A stretch of DNA of 64,000 nt, taken from the NCBI RefSeq assembly GCF_024701975.1, contig NZ_JANLNM010000001.1:1736001-1800000 (forward strand), written 5' to 3'. The translations under genes were made by a program, and so were the position numbers. Position 1 is the first letter of the stretch, and every line of letters starts with the position of its first letter. Below are positions 22,027 to 31,887 of the stretch, piece after piece. The notes under the pieces were generated by a model. It worked only from the letters and a program-made list of their open reading frames with translations. It searched no databases and was not told the origin of the DNA. This DNA is from Variovorax sp. ZS18.2.2 (GTDB lineage Bacteria; Pseudomonadota; Gammaproteobacteria; Burkholderiales; Burkholderiaceae_C).

Positions 22027-23072
22027 TTGTCGGCCTTCCGCGGATCGAGTGCATCGCGCAGCGCGTCGCCCATGAAGGTCAGCAGCATCAGCGTGACGAC
22101 CAGCACGCCGAAGGTGGAAAGCGAGATCCACCAGGCGTCGATGCTCGATTTGCCCTGGTTCAGCAATTCGCCCAGCGACGGTGTGCCCGGCGGCACCCCG
22201 AGGCCGAGGAAGTCGAGCGAGGTCAGCGCCAGGATCGCCGCGCTCATGCGGAACGGCAGCAAGGTGACGACAGGCACCATGCTGTTGGGCAGGATATGGC
22301 GCCACATGATCTGCAGGTTGCTCACACCGAGCGCGCGGGCAGCACGCACGTAGTCCATCTGGCGATTGCGTAGGAACTCGGCGCGCACGTAGTCGGACAG
22401 GGCCATCCAGCCGAACAGGCTCAGCAGGATCAGCAGCAACGTCACGCTCGGCTTGAAGATGGCGCTGAAGATGATCAGCAGGTAGAGCTCCGGCATCGAG
22501 CCCCAGATCTCGATGAAGCGCTGGAACGCCAGGTCGATCCTGCCCGCGAAGTAACCCTGGACCGCGCCGGCCGCCACGCCCAGCACCGTGCCGATGACCG
22601 TCAGCGCGAGCGCGAACAGCACGCTCACGCGAAAGCCGTAGATCAGCTGGGCCAGCAGGTCGCGGCCGCGATCGTCGGTGCCGAGCCAGTTGTCGGCCGA
22701 GGGAGCCGCCGGACTCGGCGCCTTGGCGAAATAGTTCAGCGTCTTGGCGCCGTAGGTGTTGGGCGCGAAGACCGCCCAGTTGTCGCCGGCGGTGATCCGC
22801 TCGCGGATGAAGGGGTCCAGATAGTCGGCAGGTGTCTCGAAGTCGCCGCCGAACGTCTTTTCGGAATAGTCGCGCAGCACGGGGAAATAGGTCTGGCCCT
22901 GGTAGCGCACGATCAGCGGCTTGTCGGTGGACAGCACCTCGGCAAAGAGGCTCAGCAGCACCATCAGCGTGAAGAGCACCAGGCTCCAGTAGCCGAGCCG
23001 GTTGCGCTTGAAGCGCATCCAGGCGCGGCGGCCGGGCGAGATGTGCGGGGCCGTCTCAGTCGAATTTGACAC
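22023..23072 (-). CDS. yejE: Peptide ABC transporter permease (YejE-like)
   Basis: 349 residues from a GTG with a GGTGGA ribosome site 6 nt upstream; an ATG at 23090 is an alternative and would add six residues. Inner-membrane permease with an N-terminal OppC-like helix (RFKRNRLGYWSLVLF), a long periplasmic loop typical of YejE (~residues 50-130), then five more helices and an EAA loop (RAARALGVSNLQIMWRHILP). Overlaps yejB upstream and yejF downstream, so the genes are coupled. Confidence 0.94.
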   Translation of the reverse strand: MSNSTETAPHISPGRRAWMRFKRNRLGYWSLVLFTLMVLLSLFAEVLSTDKPLIVRYQGQTYFPVLRDYSEKTFGGDFETPADYLDPFIRERITAGDNWAVFAPNTYGAKTLNYFAKAPSPAAPSADNWLGTDDRGRDLLAQLIYGFRVSVLFALALTVIGTVLGVAAGAVQGYFAGRIDLAFQRFIEIWGSMPELYLLIIFSAIFKPSVTLLLILLSLFGWMALSDYVRAEFLRNRQMDYVRAARALGVSNLQIMWRHILPNSMVPVVTLLPFRMSAAILALTSLDFLGLGVPPGTPSLGELLNQGKSSIDAWWISLSTFGVLVVTLMLLTFMGDALRDALDPRKADK

Positions 23073-24096
23073 GCGGGTCCACCCAGACATAGCAGAGATC
23101 GGAAATCAGCTTGGTCACCAGGCCGATCAGCGTAAAGATGTAGAGGGTGCCCAGCACCACGGGGTAGTCGCGCCGGATCACGCTTTCGTAGCCCAGCAGG
23201 CCCAGCCCGTCGAGCGAGAACAGCGTCTCGATGAGCAACGACCCTGCGAAGAACGAGCCGATGAAGGCCGCCGGCAGCCCGGTAATGATGGGAATGAGCG
23301 CATTGCGGAACACATGCTTCCAGAGCACCTGCCGCTCGCCCAGCCCCTTGGCGCGCGCGGTCAGCACGTACTGCTTGCGGATCTCCTCGAGAAACGAGTT
23401 CTTGGTCAGCATGGCCGTCACCGCGAAGCTGCCGAGCACCATGGCCGTGACCGGCAAGGTGATGTGCCAGAGGTAGTCGACGATGCGGGCACCCCAGCTG
23501 AGCTCATCCCAGTTCGAGGAGGTCAGCCCGCGCAACGGAAACCACTGCAGCTGCCCCCCGAAAATCACCAGCAGCGCCACGCCCAGCACGAAGCCCGGAA
23601 TGGCATAGCCGATCAGCACGATCAGCGTGGTGACGAGGTCGAAGCGCGAGCCTGCGCGCACCGCCTTGGCCACGCCCAGCGGCACGGCCACGCCGTAGCT
23701 GATGAAGAAAGTCCAGAGGCCGAGGCTGATCGACACGGGCAGCTTCTCGAGAATCAGCGTCCACACGTCCTTGTTCTGGAAAAAGCTCTTGCCCAGATCG
23801 AAGCGCGCGAACTGCCCGAGCATCTGCCAGAGTCGCTCGTGCGGCGGCTTGTCGAAGCCATACAGCGCCTTGATCTGCTCCACGCGCTTGGGATCGACGC
23901 CCTGGTTGCCCCGGTAGGAGCCGCCGCCCGACTCGAAGCCTCCGCCTCCGCCGGCGACGCCCGCGGTTTTCGCCTCAGCCAGGTATTGCTCCACCGGCCC
24001 CCCGGGCACGAACTGGATGACGAGGAAGGTGACCAACAGCACGCCCAGCAACGTGGGAATGAACAGCAGCAGTCGCTTGAGGACATAGGAGAGCAT
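23056..24096 (-). CDS. yejB: Peptide ABC transporter permease (YejB-like)
   Basis: 346 residues. Inner-membrane permease with an N-terminal helix (KRLLLFIPTLLGVLLVTFLV), a YejB-type insertion rich in Gly (~45-75) and the EAA motif ARAKGLGERQVLWKHVFRNA. Pairs with YejE. Starts 18 bp after the binding-protein gene and overlaps yejE at its end. Confidence 0.95.
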   Translation of the reverse strand: MLSYVLKRLLLFIPTLLGVLLVTFLVIQFVPGGPVEQYLAEAKTAGVAGGGGGFESGGGSYRGNQGVDPKRVEQIKALYGFDKPPHERLWQMLGQFARFDLGKSFFQNKDVWTLILEKLPVSISLGLWTFFISYGVAVPLGVAKAVRAGSRFDLVTTLIVLIGYAIPGFVLGVALLVIFGGQLQWFPLRGLTSSNWDELSWGARIVDYLWHITLPVTAMVLGSFAVTAMLTKNSFLEEIRKQYVLTARAKGLGERQVLWKHVFRNALIPIITGLPAAFIGSFFAGSLLIETLFSLDGLGLLGYESVIRRDYPVVLGTLYIFTLIGLVTKLISDLCYVWVDPRVKFD

Positions 24097-24114
24097 GGCG
24101 GCGGTCTTTCTCTT

Positions 24115-25929
24115 CTATGGTTTCTTCGGCGGCTTGGCCCACCAGGTGCCCATGATCCAGCCCTCGGCAGCGGCGTACGGCGGCATCGGCGCCTTGAACG
24201 CCAGTCGCCAGTCGTCGTACACGACACGGTGCGAACTCAGCGTCCACTGGGGAATCAGGTAGTGGCTGTGCATGATGACCCGGTCCAGCGCCCGGCAGGC
24301 GGGCAGCAGGTCGGCCTTGGTGTCGGCATCGACGATGTGCTTGAGCAAGGCATCGACCGCCGGCGTGGACACGCCCATGTAGTTGCCCGAGCTCTCCGTC
24401 TTGGCGGCCTTGCTGCCGAAGATCTCGAGCAGTTGCTGGCCCGGGTTGTTGGTGCCGGGGAAATTGATGGTGGTGATGTCGAATTCGAACCGGTCGAGCC
24501 GCTCCTGGTAGAGCGCGAAATCGACGGACGAGAAGTTGAGCGTGATGCCAAGCTTCTCGAGATTGCGGACCCACGGCGACACCGTGCGTACGCCACCTTC
24601 CCTGCTGTCCAGGTACTCCAGCGTCATGGCCTCGCCCTTGGCGTTGCGCAGTGCGCCATCGCGGTATTCCCAGCCGGCCTCCTTGAGCAACTCGCGCGCA
24701 CGGCGCAGGTTGCTGCGCAGCGACTGGTCCGCGCCCTCGGTCGTGGGCGGCGTGTACATCGGACCGAAACTCGCGTCGGGAATCTTGCCGCGCCAGGGTT
24801 CGAGCAAGGCCTTTTCCTCCGCCGAAGGCTGGCCTTGCGCTTCGCAGTCGGTGTTGCCGAACAGGTCTTTCACGCGCGGATAGCCGCCGTAGAACATCTG
24901 GCGGTTCATCCACTCGTAATCCAGCGCCAGCCCGAGTGCCTCGCGCACGCGCGGGTCCTTGAGCTTGCCCCGGCGGCTGTTGAGCACGTAGCTCTGGAAG
25001 CCCGCAGGCTTCTTGTGCTGGAACTCGTGCTTGATGAGCTCGCCGGTGTCGAAGCGCTTGCCGGTCACCCGCCGCGCCCAGTCGCCGGCCGAGTAGAAGC
25101 TCATCATGTCGAACTCGCCGGCCTTCAACGCCTCGAGGCGGGCCGTGTTGTCCTTGTAGATCTTGACGGTGATGCGGTCGAAGTTGGAACTGCCGCGGTT
25201 CACCGCGAGGTTGCGCCCCCAGTAGCCGGGGTCGCGCACGTAGGTGATGTCCTTGCCGAAGCGCACCGGTCCGATCTTGTAGGGGCCGCTGCCGATGGGA
25301 ATGTCCATCACCACCTGGTCGAAGGGCTTGGCCTTGCCGTTCTCCATGCCCCACGCCCGGCTGAAGACCGGCAGGGCACCGACGATCAACGGCAGTTCGC
25401 GGTTCGGCGTCTTGAAGCGAAAGCGGATGGTGCGCGCGTCGAGCACGTCGGCGCCGTCGACCTCCTGCAGCAGCGTCTTGTAGCCCGGCGAGGCGAAGGG
25501 GCCGATCAGCGTGTCGTAGCTGTGCTTCACATCGGCGGCTTCGACCGGCTTGCCGTTGTGGAACTTCGCCTCGGGCCGCAGGCGAAAGGTCACGCTGCGG
25601 CGATCGGGGGCGACCGCCACGTCTTCTGCCAGCAGGCCATAGCCCGAGGCGGTTTCGTCCATCGAACCGGCCAGCAGCGACTCGAAGATCAGGCTGTCGA
25701 GGTAGGCCGGTGCCGTGCCCTTGATGGTGAACGGGTTGTACTTGTCGAAGGTGGAAACACGCAGGTTGCTGACCAGGCGCAGCTCGCCGCCCTTGGGCGC
25801 GTCGGGGTTGACGTAGTCGAAGGCGGTGAAGCCAGGGGCGTACTTCAGGTCATCCCAGAGTGCATATCCATGCGCCGCCCACACAGGAGCCGCACACACC
25901 AACAACCACCAGACCCGGAGAAACCGCAT
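24115..25929 (-). CDS. yejA: Periplasmic peptide-binding protein (YejA-like)
   Basis: 604 residues. Signal peptide [18 protein letters not shown], then an SBP_bac_5 fold (GELRLVSN near the start, [20 protein letters not shown]). Binds oligopeptides for the YejBEF channel; E. coli homologues import peptides including microcin C. Start at 25929 chosen for the signal peptide; upstream in-frame ATGs lie within the 37-bp gap to fabI and in fabI itself. First gene of a five-gene operon. Confidence 0.94.
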   Translation of the reverse strand: MRFLRVWWLLVCAAPVWAAHGYALWDDLKYAPGFTAFDYVNPDAPKGGELRLVSNLRVSTFDKYNPFTIKGTAPAYLDSLIFESLLAGSMDETASGYGLLAEDVAVAPDRRSVTFRLRPEAKFHNGKPVEAADVKHSYDTLIGPFASPGYKTLLQEVDGADVLDARTIRFRFKTPNRELPLIVGALPVFSRAWGMENGKAKPFDQVVMDIPIGSGPYKIGPVRFGKDITYVRDPGYWGRNLAVNRGSSNFDRITVKIYKDNTARLEALKAGEFDMMSFYSAGDWARRVTGKRFDTGELIKHEFQHKKPAGFQSYVLNSRRGKLKDPRVREALGLALDYEWMNRQMFYGGYPRVKDLFGNTDCEAQGQPSAEEKALLEPWRGKIPDASFGPMYTPPTTEGADQSLRSNLRRARELLKEAGWEYRDGALRNAKGEAMTLEYLDSREGGVRTVSPWVRNLEKLGITLNFSSVDFALYQERLDRFEFDITTINFPGTNNPGQQLLEIFGSKAAKTESSGNYMGVSTPAVDALLKHIVDADTKADLLPACRALDRVIMHSHYLIPQWTLSSHRVVYDDWRLAFKAPMPPYAAAEGWIMGTWWAKPPKKP

Positions 25930-25966
25930 GCGAGAATTCTGCCCAAGATTTTCACAAGGCAACTTC

Positions 25967-26749
25967 ATGGGCTTTCTTTCCGGCAAAAAACTGTTGATCA
26001 CCGGTGTGTTGAGCAATCGCTCGATCGCTTACGGCATCGCCAAGGCGTGCCACGAACAAGGCGCGGAACTCGCCTTCAGTTATGTCGGCGAACGATTCAA
26101 GGACCGTATCACCGAATATGCCGCAGACTTCGGCTCGAAGCTGATTTTTGATTGCGACGTGGGCGACGACGCCCAGATCGACAAGCTCTTCGCCGACCTC
26201 GCCCAGACCTGGCCCAAGTTCGACGGCTTCGTCCACAGCATCGGCTTCGCCCCGCGCGAAGCCATCGCGGGCGACTTCCTGGACGGCCTCTCGCGCGAAG
26301 GCTTCCGGATCGCGCACGACATCAGCGCCTACAGCTTCCCGGCCATGGCCAAGGCCGCCCTGCCCTACCTCAACGACAAGTCGGCCCTGCTGACCCTGAC
26401 CTACCTGGGCGCCGAACGGGCGCTGCCCAACTACAACACCATGGGCCTGGCCAAGGCCTCGCTCGAAGCCTCGGTGCGCTACACCGCCTCGTCGCTGGGC
26501 CCCAAGGGCATGCGCGTGAACGGCATCAGCGCCGGCCCGATCAAGACGCTGGCCGCGAGCGGCATCAAGGGCTTCGGCAAGATGCTGGCGGCCGTGGCCG
26601 ACGCTTCGCCGATCCGCCGCAACGTGACGATCGAGGAAGTGGGCAACGTCGCGGCCTTCCTGCTGAGCGACCTGGCCAGCGGCGTGACGGCCGAGATCAC
26701 CTACGTGGACGGCGGCTTCAGCAACGTCGTCGGGGGCATGGCGGAGTAA
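25967..26749 (+). CDS. fabI: Enoyl-[acyl-carrier-protein] reductase (NADH)
   Basis: 260 residues. Last reduction step of type II fatty-acid elongation. SDR fold with the FabI signatures [16 protein letters not shown] at the N-terminus and SIGFAPRE. The catalytic pair follows the Y-x6-K pattern, with Tyr in [17 protein letters not shown]. Triclosan-target-type enzyme. An AAGG box lies 7 nt before the ATG. Divergent from yejA with only 37 bp between start codons. Confidence 0.97.
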   Translation: MGFLSGKKLLITGVLSNRSIAYGIAKACHEQGAELAFSYVGERFKDRITEYAADFGSKLIFDCDVGDDAQIDKLFADLAQTWPKFDGFVHSIGFAPREAIAGDFLDGLSREGFRIAHDISAYSFPAMAKAALPYLNDKSALLTLTYLGAERALPNYNTMGLAKASLEASVRYTASSLGPKGMRVNGISAGPIKTLAASGIKGFGKMLAAVADASPIRRNVTIEEVGNVAAFLLSDLASGVTAEITYVDGGFSNVVGGMAE

Positions 26750-26772
26750 GCCTGCCCTCTTCCCGCAGGCTT
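26748..26772 (+). terminator. Hairpin overlapping the fabI stop
   Basis: Eight-bp arms AAGCCTGC / GCAGGCTT with a 9-nt loop directly after fabI. There is no T-run, so it may be a 3'-end stabiliser or a weak terminator. Confidence 0.45.
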
Positions 26773-26819
26773 GCAGCGATCGTCGAACGGTCGCTATCCG
26801 CGACTCATTTCATGGCACC

Positions 26820-27674
26820 GTGCTGAATCGACGTTCCCTCCTGCTCGCAGTCCTGGGCGTGGCCCTGGCCTCCCCAGCGCTTGCGCGCAACACTGCGCCC
26901 TCGCTGATGCTGGCCGACGTCTACCGTCCCGGCATGTCGCTGGCCGACTACTGGGTCAGCGAGAAATACGACGGCGTGCGCGGCTACTGGGACGGCAAGC
27001 AGCTCTGGACCCGCGGCGGCGAGCCCGTCGCGGCGCCCGCCTGGTTCATTGCGTCGCTGCCGAAGCAACCACTCGACGGCGAGTTGTGGGCGGGCCGCGG
27101 CCGCTTCTCGCATGCGGTATCCACCGCGCGCAGCCAGACGCCCAACGACGTCGCCTGGCGCGAGATGCGCTTCATGGTGTTCGACATGCCGGCACAGTCC
27201 GGCGACTTCACCACCCGTTTGGCAGCATTGCGCAAGCTGCTGCCGATCACCGATGCACCGTGGGTCGTCCTGGTGCCGCAAGAGCGCGCCACGACGCACG
27301 CCGAACTGCAGGCCCTGCTCGACAAGACGGTGAAGATGGGCGGCGAAGGGTTGATGCTGCACCGCGGCGGCTCGCTCTACCGCGGCGAGCGCAACAACGA
27401 CCTGCTCAAGGTCAAGCCTTATGACGATGCCGAAGCCCGCGTGGTCGGCCACGTGACCGGCAAAGGCCGCAACAGCCATCGGCTGGGCGCCCTGGTCGTC
27501 GAGACGCCCGAGGGCAAGCGCTTCAAGCTAGGCAGCGGCTTGACCGATGCCGAGCGCGAGAACCCGCCCGCCATCGGCGCCTGGGTCACCTACCGCTTCA
27601 ACGGCACGAATGCCAGCGGCCTGCCGCGGTTCGCGCGCTTCATGCGGGTGCGCGAAGACGCCCCGCACTCCTGA
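26820..27674 (+). CDS. ATP-dependent DNA ligase with signal peptide (Lig E type)
   Basis: 284 residues from a GTG. Residues 1-22 form a signal peptide (LLLAVLGVALASPALA), so the mature enzyme is probably periplasmic. Minimal ATP-ligase: motif I SEKYDGVRG with adenylated Lys49, motif III-like region REMRFMVFDMP, motif IV GGEGLMLHR, motif V LLKVKP, and a short OB domain to the C-terminus. No zinc or BRCT domains. Lig E enzymes occur in competent or biofilm-forming proteobacteria and may seal extracellular or incoming DNA. The stop is 6 bp before the convergent decarboxylase gene. Confidence 0.93.
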   Translation: MLNRRSLLLAVLGVALASPALARNTAPSLMLADVYRPGMSLADYWVSEKYDGVRGYWDGKQLWTRGGEPVAAPAWFIASLPKQPLDGELWAGRGRFSHAVSTARSQTPNDVAWREMRFMVFDMPAQSGDFTTRLAALRKLLPITDAPWVVLVPQERATTHAELQALLDKTVKMGGEGLMLHRGGSLYRGERNNDLLKVKPYDDAEARVVGHVTGKGRNSHRLGALVVETPEGKRFKLGSGLTDAERENPPAIGAWVTYRFNGTNASGLPRFARFMRVREDAPHS

Positions 27675-27680
27675 GCAAGA

Positions 27681-29978
27681 TCAGCCCGCCCTGCGAACGC
27701 AGTCGGCGTAGTAGCGCTTCTTGCCCGTCTCGTCGACGCGCGCCACGAGGCCGTGGATGTCGGTCTCGAAGCCCGGGCACTGCAGGTTGAACTCGCGCGA
27801 GAACCTGAGGTAGTCGACGATCTTCTTGTTGAACACTTCGCCGGGAATCAGCAGCGGAATGCCCGGCGGGTATGGCGTGATCAGGCTGGTCGTGATGCGG
27901 CCTTCGAGCTCGTCGATTTCCACGCGCTCGGTCTTGCGGTGCGCGATGTGGGCGAAGGCGTCACTGGGCTTCATGGCCGGCGTGAGGTCGCTCAAATACA
28001 TCTCGGTGGTCAGGCGCGCCACGTCGTAGCGGGCGTAGAGCTGGTGGATGTGCTGGCAAAGGTCGCGCAGGCCGAGGCGCTCGTAGCCGGGGTGATGTTG
28101 GCAGAACTCAGGGAGGATGCGCCACATCGGCTGGTTGCGCGCGTAGTCGTCCTTGAACTGCTGCAGCGCCGTGAGCAGCGTGTTCCAGCGGCCCTTGGTG
28201 ATGCCGATGGTGAACATGATGAAGAAGCTGTAGAGCCCGGTCTTCTCCACGATCACGCCGTGCTCGGCGAGGAACTTGGTCACCACGCTGGCCGGAATGC
28301 CGGTCTCGGCGAAGTTGCCTTCAAGGTCGAGGCCGGGCGTGACGATGGTCGACTTGATCGGGTCGAGCATGTTGAAGCCGTCGGCCAGGTCGCCGAAGCC
28401 GTGCCAGTTGCGCGGGCTCTTCTTGTTCTTGGGCTTGGCGTCCTTCTCGCCCTTCATGATCCAGTCATCGGCGCGGCCGATGCCTTCGTCGACGAGCTTC
28501 TCGGGGCCCCAGACCTTGAACCACCACTCGTCCTTGCCGAATTCTTCTTCGACCTTGCGCATGGCGCGGCGGAAGTCGAGCGCCTCGAGGATGCTTTCTT
28601 CCACCAGCGCGGTGCCTCCGGGCGGCTCCATCATCGCGGCGGCCACGTCGCAGCTCGCGATGATCGCGTACTGCGGGCTGGTGGACGAATGCATCAGGTA
28701 GGCCTCGTTGAAGAGGTCGCGGTCGAGCGCGCGATTCTGCGAGTCCTGCACGAGCACATGGCTGGCCTGGCTGATGCCGGCCAGCAGCTTGTGGGTGGAC
28801 TGCGTGGCGAACACCAGCGATTCCTTGGGCCGCACGCGGCGCTTGCCCATCGCGTGGTAGGCGCCGTAGAACGGGTGGAAGGCGGCGTGCGGCAGCCAGG
28901 CCTCGTCGAAGTGCAGCGTGTCGACGTAGCCGTCGAGCATGTTCTTGATGGTCTCGGTGTTGTAGATCACGCCGTCGTAGGTCGACTGGGTGAGCGTCAT
29001 CACGCGTGGCTTGACCTTCTCGTGGTCCACGTCAGCCAGCAGCGGGTTGGCCTTGATCTTGGCCTTGATGGCGCTCTGCTCGAACTCGCTCTTCGGAATC
29101 GGGCCGATGATGCCGAAGTGGTTGCGCGTGGGCTTCATGAACACCGGAATCGCGCCGGTCATGATGATCGCGTGCAGGATCGACTTGTGGCAATTGCGGT
29201 CGACCACCACCACGTCGTCGGGCGCCACCGTGTGGTGCCACACCATCTTGTTGCTGGTGCTGGTGCCATTGGTCACGAAGAAGCAATGGTCGGCATTGAA
29301 GATGCGCGCCGCATTGCGCTCGCTGGCGGCCACCGGGCCGGTGTGGTCGAGCAGCTGGCCCAGTTCTTCCACCGCATTACAGACGTCGGCGCGCAGCATG
29401 TTCTCGCCGAAGAACTGATGGAACATGCGGCCCACCGGGCTCTTGAGAAACGCCACGCCGCCCGAGTGGCCCGGGCAGTGCCAGGAGTACGAGCCGTCTT
29501 CCGCATAGTCGATCAGCGCCCTGAAGAACGGCGGCTGCACGCCTTCGAGATAGGCCTTGGCCTCGCGGATGATGTGGCGCGCCACGAACTCCGGCGTGTC
29601 CTCGAACATGTGGATGAAGCCGTGGAGCTCGCGCAGGATGTCGTTCGGGATGTGGCGTGCGGTCTTGGTTTCGCCGTAGATATAGATCGGCACGTCCGCG
29701 TTCTTGCGCCGTACCTCGCCGATGAAGGTGCGCAGGTTCAGCACGGCCGGATCGAGGTCGGGGCCGACCGTGAATTCCTCGTCATCGATCGACAGGATGA
29801 AAGCGCTGGCGCGGCTTTGCTGCTGCGCGAACTGGCTCAGGTCGCCATAGCTCGTGACACCCAGCACCTCGAAGCCCTCGCTTTCGAAGGCCTGCGCGAG
29901 CGCGCGAATGCCGAGGCCCGAGGTGTTTTCGGAGCGGAAGTCCTCGTCGATGATGACGATGGGGAAGCGGAATTTCAT
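27681..29978 (-). CDS. Arginine/lysine/ornithine decarboxylase (fold type I, PLP)
   Basis: 765 residues. N-terminal receiver-like wing domain (residues ~1-130), aspartate-aminotransferase-fold core (PLP Lys397 in ATQSTHKLLAG, HFDEAW cofactor Asp near 358) and a C-terminal domain. Makes a polyamine or acts in acid resistance. Length agrees with inducible or biosynthetic basic-amino-acid decarboxylases, but Arg, Lys and Orn specificity cannot be separated by eye. The ATG at 29978 starts the conserved MKFRFPIVIIDEDFRSENT. Confidence 0.93.
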   Translation of the reverse strand: MKFRFPIVIIDEDFRSENTSGLGIRALAQAFESEGFEVLGVTSYGDLSQFAQQQSRASAFILSIDDEEFTVGPDLDPAVLNLRTFIGEVRRKNADVPIYIYGETKTARHIPNDILRELHGFIHMFEDTPEFVARHIIREAKAYLEGVQPPFFRALIDYAEDGSYSWHCPGHSGGVAFLKSPVGRMFHQFFGENMLRADVCNAVEELGQLLDHTGPVAASERNAARIFNADHCFFVTNGTSTSNKMVWHHTVAPDDVVVVDRNCHKSILHAIIMTGAIPVFMKPTRNHFGIIGPIPKSEFEQSAIKAKIKANPLLADVDHEKVKPRVMTLTQSTYDGVIYNTETIKNMLDGYVDTLHFDEAWLPHAAFHPFYGAYHAMGKRRVRPKESLVFATQSTHKLLAGISQASHVLVQDSQNRALDRDLFNEAYLMHSSTSPQYAIIASCDVAAAMMEPPGGTALVEESILEALDFRRAMRKVEEEFGKDEWWFKVWGPEKLVDEGIGRADDWIMKGEKDAKPKNKKSPRNWHGFGDLADGFNMLDPIKSTIVTPGLDLEGNFAETGIPASVVTKFLAEHGVIVEKTGLYSFFIMFTIGITKGRWNTLLTALQQFKDDYARNQPMWRILPEFCQHHPGYERLGLRDLCQHIHQLYARYDVARLTTEMYLSDLTPAMKPSDAFAHIAHRKTERVEIDELEGRITTSLITPYPPGIPLLIPGEVFNKKIVDYLRFSREFNLQCPGFETDIHGLVARVDETGKKRYYADCVRRAG

Positions 29979-30174
29979 GAGCGGGGCTCCGGACAGGCAA
30001 TGAGGCGCGAAGTGTACGGAATTCAGATGAAGAATTTGGTCAGCCTGGTGCAAGACATTTGGGCGATGGCCGCATGAGGCACTCCCCTGGGGCCAGTACC
30101 CCTACGTGGGGCAAGCGCTTGGCGCCGTATGCCTCAGAATGGCGCGCATCGAACAAGCAAAACAAGGAGTTGTC

Positions 30175-30600
30175 ATGGCGAATTCCACCATCTGGTGGCT
30201 GATCGCGGGAGCCGCCATCGTGGTCGAGCTGCTCTCGGGCACGGTCTACCTGCTCCTGCTGGCGGCCGGCTTCGCGGCAGCGGCCATTGCGGCACACCTG
30301 GGCTTCGGCACCATCACTCAATTGATCGTGGCCGCCGTGATCGGCGTGGGTGCCGTGCTGGTCTGGTACTCGATCCAGCGCAAGCGCCCGCGGGCAGCGG
30401 CCGCCGGCACCAACCGCGACGTGAATCTCGACATCGGCGAAAGCGTGCATGTCGATGCATGGAACCCCGACGGCACCGCCACCGTGCGCTACCGCGGTGC
30501 CCAATGGACCGTCGTGCAGCGCGCGGGGCATGCGCCTTCGACGGGCGAGCACCGCGTGGTCGAGGTGGTCGGCAGCCGCCTCGTCGTCGACAAGATCTAG
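30175..30600 (+). CDS. NfeD-family membrane protein
   Basis: 141 residues. Two transmembrane stretches (~8-27 and ~33-62) followed by a soluble NfeD OB-fold (NLDIGESVHVDAWNPDGTATVRYRGAQW). Short NfeD proteins work with SPFH/stomatin partners in membrane microdomain organisation; the partner gene follows 39 bp later. AAGGAG lies 7 nt before the ATG. Confidence 0.93.
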   Translation: MANSTIWWLIAGAAIVVELLSGTVYLLLLAAGFAAAAIAAHLGFGTITQLIVAAVIGVGAVLVWYSIQRKRPRAAAAGTNRDVNLDIGESVHVDAWNPDGTATVRYRGAQWTVVQRAGHAPSTGEHRVVEVVGSRLVVDKI

Positions 30601-30639
30601 TCAGTCAGAACTCAAGAACTCGGAACAAGGAAGAGCACC

Positions 30640-31569
30640 ATGGAATTCTCGGTCCCCCTCATCATCCTGGTCATCGCGATCATCTTCATCAGCCAGTCGG
30701 TCAAGTTCGTGCCGCAGCAGAACGCCTGGGTGCGCGAGCGCCTGGGCAAGTACCACGGCACGATGACGCCCGGCCCCAATTTCCTGATCCCGTTCATCGA
30801 CCGGGTGGCCTACAAGCACAGCCTGAAGGAAATCCCGCTCGACGTGCCGAGCCAGATCTGCATCACGCGCGACAACACCCAACTGCAGGTCGACGGCATC
30901 CTGTACTTTCAGGTGACCGACCCGATGCGCGCGAGCTACGGCTCGTCGAACTACATCGTGGCCGTGACGCAGCTCGCGCAAACATCGCTGCGCAGCGTGA
31001 TCGGCAAGCTCGAGCTCGACAAGACCTTCGAGGAGCGCGACGTCATCAACGCCCAGGTGGTGGCCGCGATCGACGAAGCCGCGCTCAACTGGGGCGTGAA
31101 GGTGCTGCGCTACGAAATCAAGGACCTGACGCCGCCGAAGGAAATCTTGCTGGCCATGCAGGCGCAGATCACCGCCGAGCGCGGCAAGCGCGCGCTGATC
31201 GCGGCATCGGAAGGCCGCCGCCAGGAGCAGATCAACATCGCAACCGGCGAGCGCGAGGCCTTCATCGCCCGCTCCGAAGGTGAAAAGCAGGCCCAGATCA
31301 ACAACGCGCAGGGCGAGGCAGCCGCCATTACCGCGGTGGCTACGGCCACTGCGGACGCCATCGAACGCGTGGCAGCGGCCATCCAGAAGCCCGGCGGCGA
31401 GCAGGCCGTGCAGCTCAAGGTGGCCGAGCGCGCAGTCGATGCCTACGGCAAGGTCGCAGCCGATTCCAAGACCACGTTGATCGTGCCGAGCAACATGACC
31501 GAGACGGCTGCGCTCATCGCCTCGGCGATGCGCATGGTCCAGGCCGGCAAGCCGTCGAATCCGAGCTGA
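30640..31569 (+). CDS. SPFH/stomatin-like protein (QmcA type)
   Basis: 309 residues. N-terminal membrane anchor (~3-22), SPFH/Band 7 domain (~25-190: PQQNAWVRERLGKYHGTMTPG, DVINAQVVAAIDEAALNWGVKV) and an Ala/Glu/Gln-rich coiled coil (~190-250). Likely forms oligomeric membrane scaffolds with the adjacent NfeD protein. Ribosome site AAGGAAGAG. Confidence 0.95.
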   Translation: MEFSVPLIILVIAIIFISQSVKFVPQQNAWVRERLGKYHGTMTPGPNFLIPFIDRVAYKHSLKEIPLDVPSQICITRDNTQLQVDGILYFQVTDPMRASYGSSNYIVAVTQLAQTSLRSVIGKLELDKTFEERDVINAQVVAAIDEAALNWGVKVLRYEIKDLTPPKEILLAMQAQITAERGKRALIAASEGRRQEQINIATGEREAFIARSEGEKQAQINNAQGEAAAITAVATATADAIERVAAAIQKPGGEQAVQLKVAERAVDAYGKVAADSKTTLIVPSNMTETAALIASAMRMVQAGKPSNPS

Positions 31570-31577
31570 GCGACTGC

Positions 31578-31583
31578 TATAAT
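31578..31583 (+). promoter_or_regulatory. TATAAT -10 box of the tRNA-Ser gene
   Basis: Perfect consensus -10, ten bases before the tRNA 5' end and directly after the SPFH stop codon, so the tRNA should have its own promoter. The -35 overlaps the end of the SPFH gene and is weak (about 3/6). Confidence 0.6.
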
Positions 31584-31593
31584 CGTGGGCTCA

Positions 31594-31684
31594 GGAGCGG
31601 TGGATGAGCGGTTTAAGTCGCACGCCTGGAAAGCGTGTGAGGGTTAATAGCCCTCCGCGGGTTCGAATCCCGCCTGCTCCGCCA
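31594..31684 (+). tRNA. tRNA-Ser (anticodon GGA)
   Basis: 91-nt class II tRNA. Acceptor stem GGAGCGG / CTGCTCC (one G-U pair), discriminator G and encoded CCA. Anticodon stem CACGC / GCGTG with loop CTGGAAA gives anticodon GGA, reading UCC/UCU. A long variable arm (GAGGGTTAATAGCCCTC region) and a T-loop GGTTCGAATCC are present. Confidence 0.96.
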
Positions 31685-31728
31685 GAGATTGATTGTTCGT
31701 GACCGTTCGCGAACATGCAGATAGCAAG

Positions 31729-31762
31729 AAGCCCAAGTCGCCACAAGCACTTGGGCTTTTTT
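31729..31762 (+). terminator. Intrinsic terminator after tRNA-Ser
   Basis: Ten-bp arms AAGCCCAAGT / ACTTGGGCTT with a 10-nt loop, followed by a T-run. It lies 45 nt after the tRNA. Confidence 0.92.
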
Positions 31763-31887
31763 GTCTTCCAGGGTGTCATATGACACGTTGCCTCGCAACA
31801 ACCAGGGTCAGGCCCGCCGACGCGTTTGCCCGGCGGTACGATCCAAAGGTTTTACTTTCAAGCGCGAAAAATTCGCAAGGAGCCTCG

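Noticed and set aside
23002..26151. 1,049-codon plus-strand open frame
   Set aside because: Antisense of yejB and yejA. Overlaps fabI in a different frame.
31705..31714. Palindrome GTTCGCGAAC after tRNA-Ser
   Set aside because: Perfect 10-bp palindrome, but short and GC-rich, and a preceding GTTCGTGAC suggests a local duplication. Could be a chance attachment-site-like sequence. No integrase is nearby.
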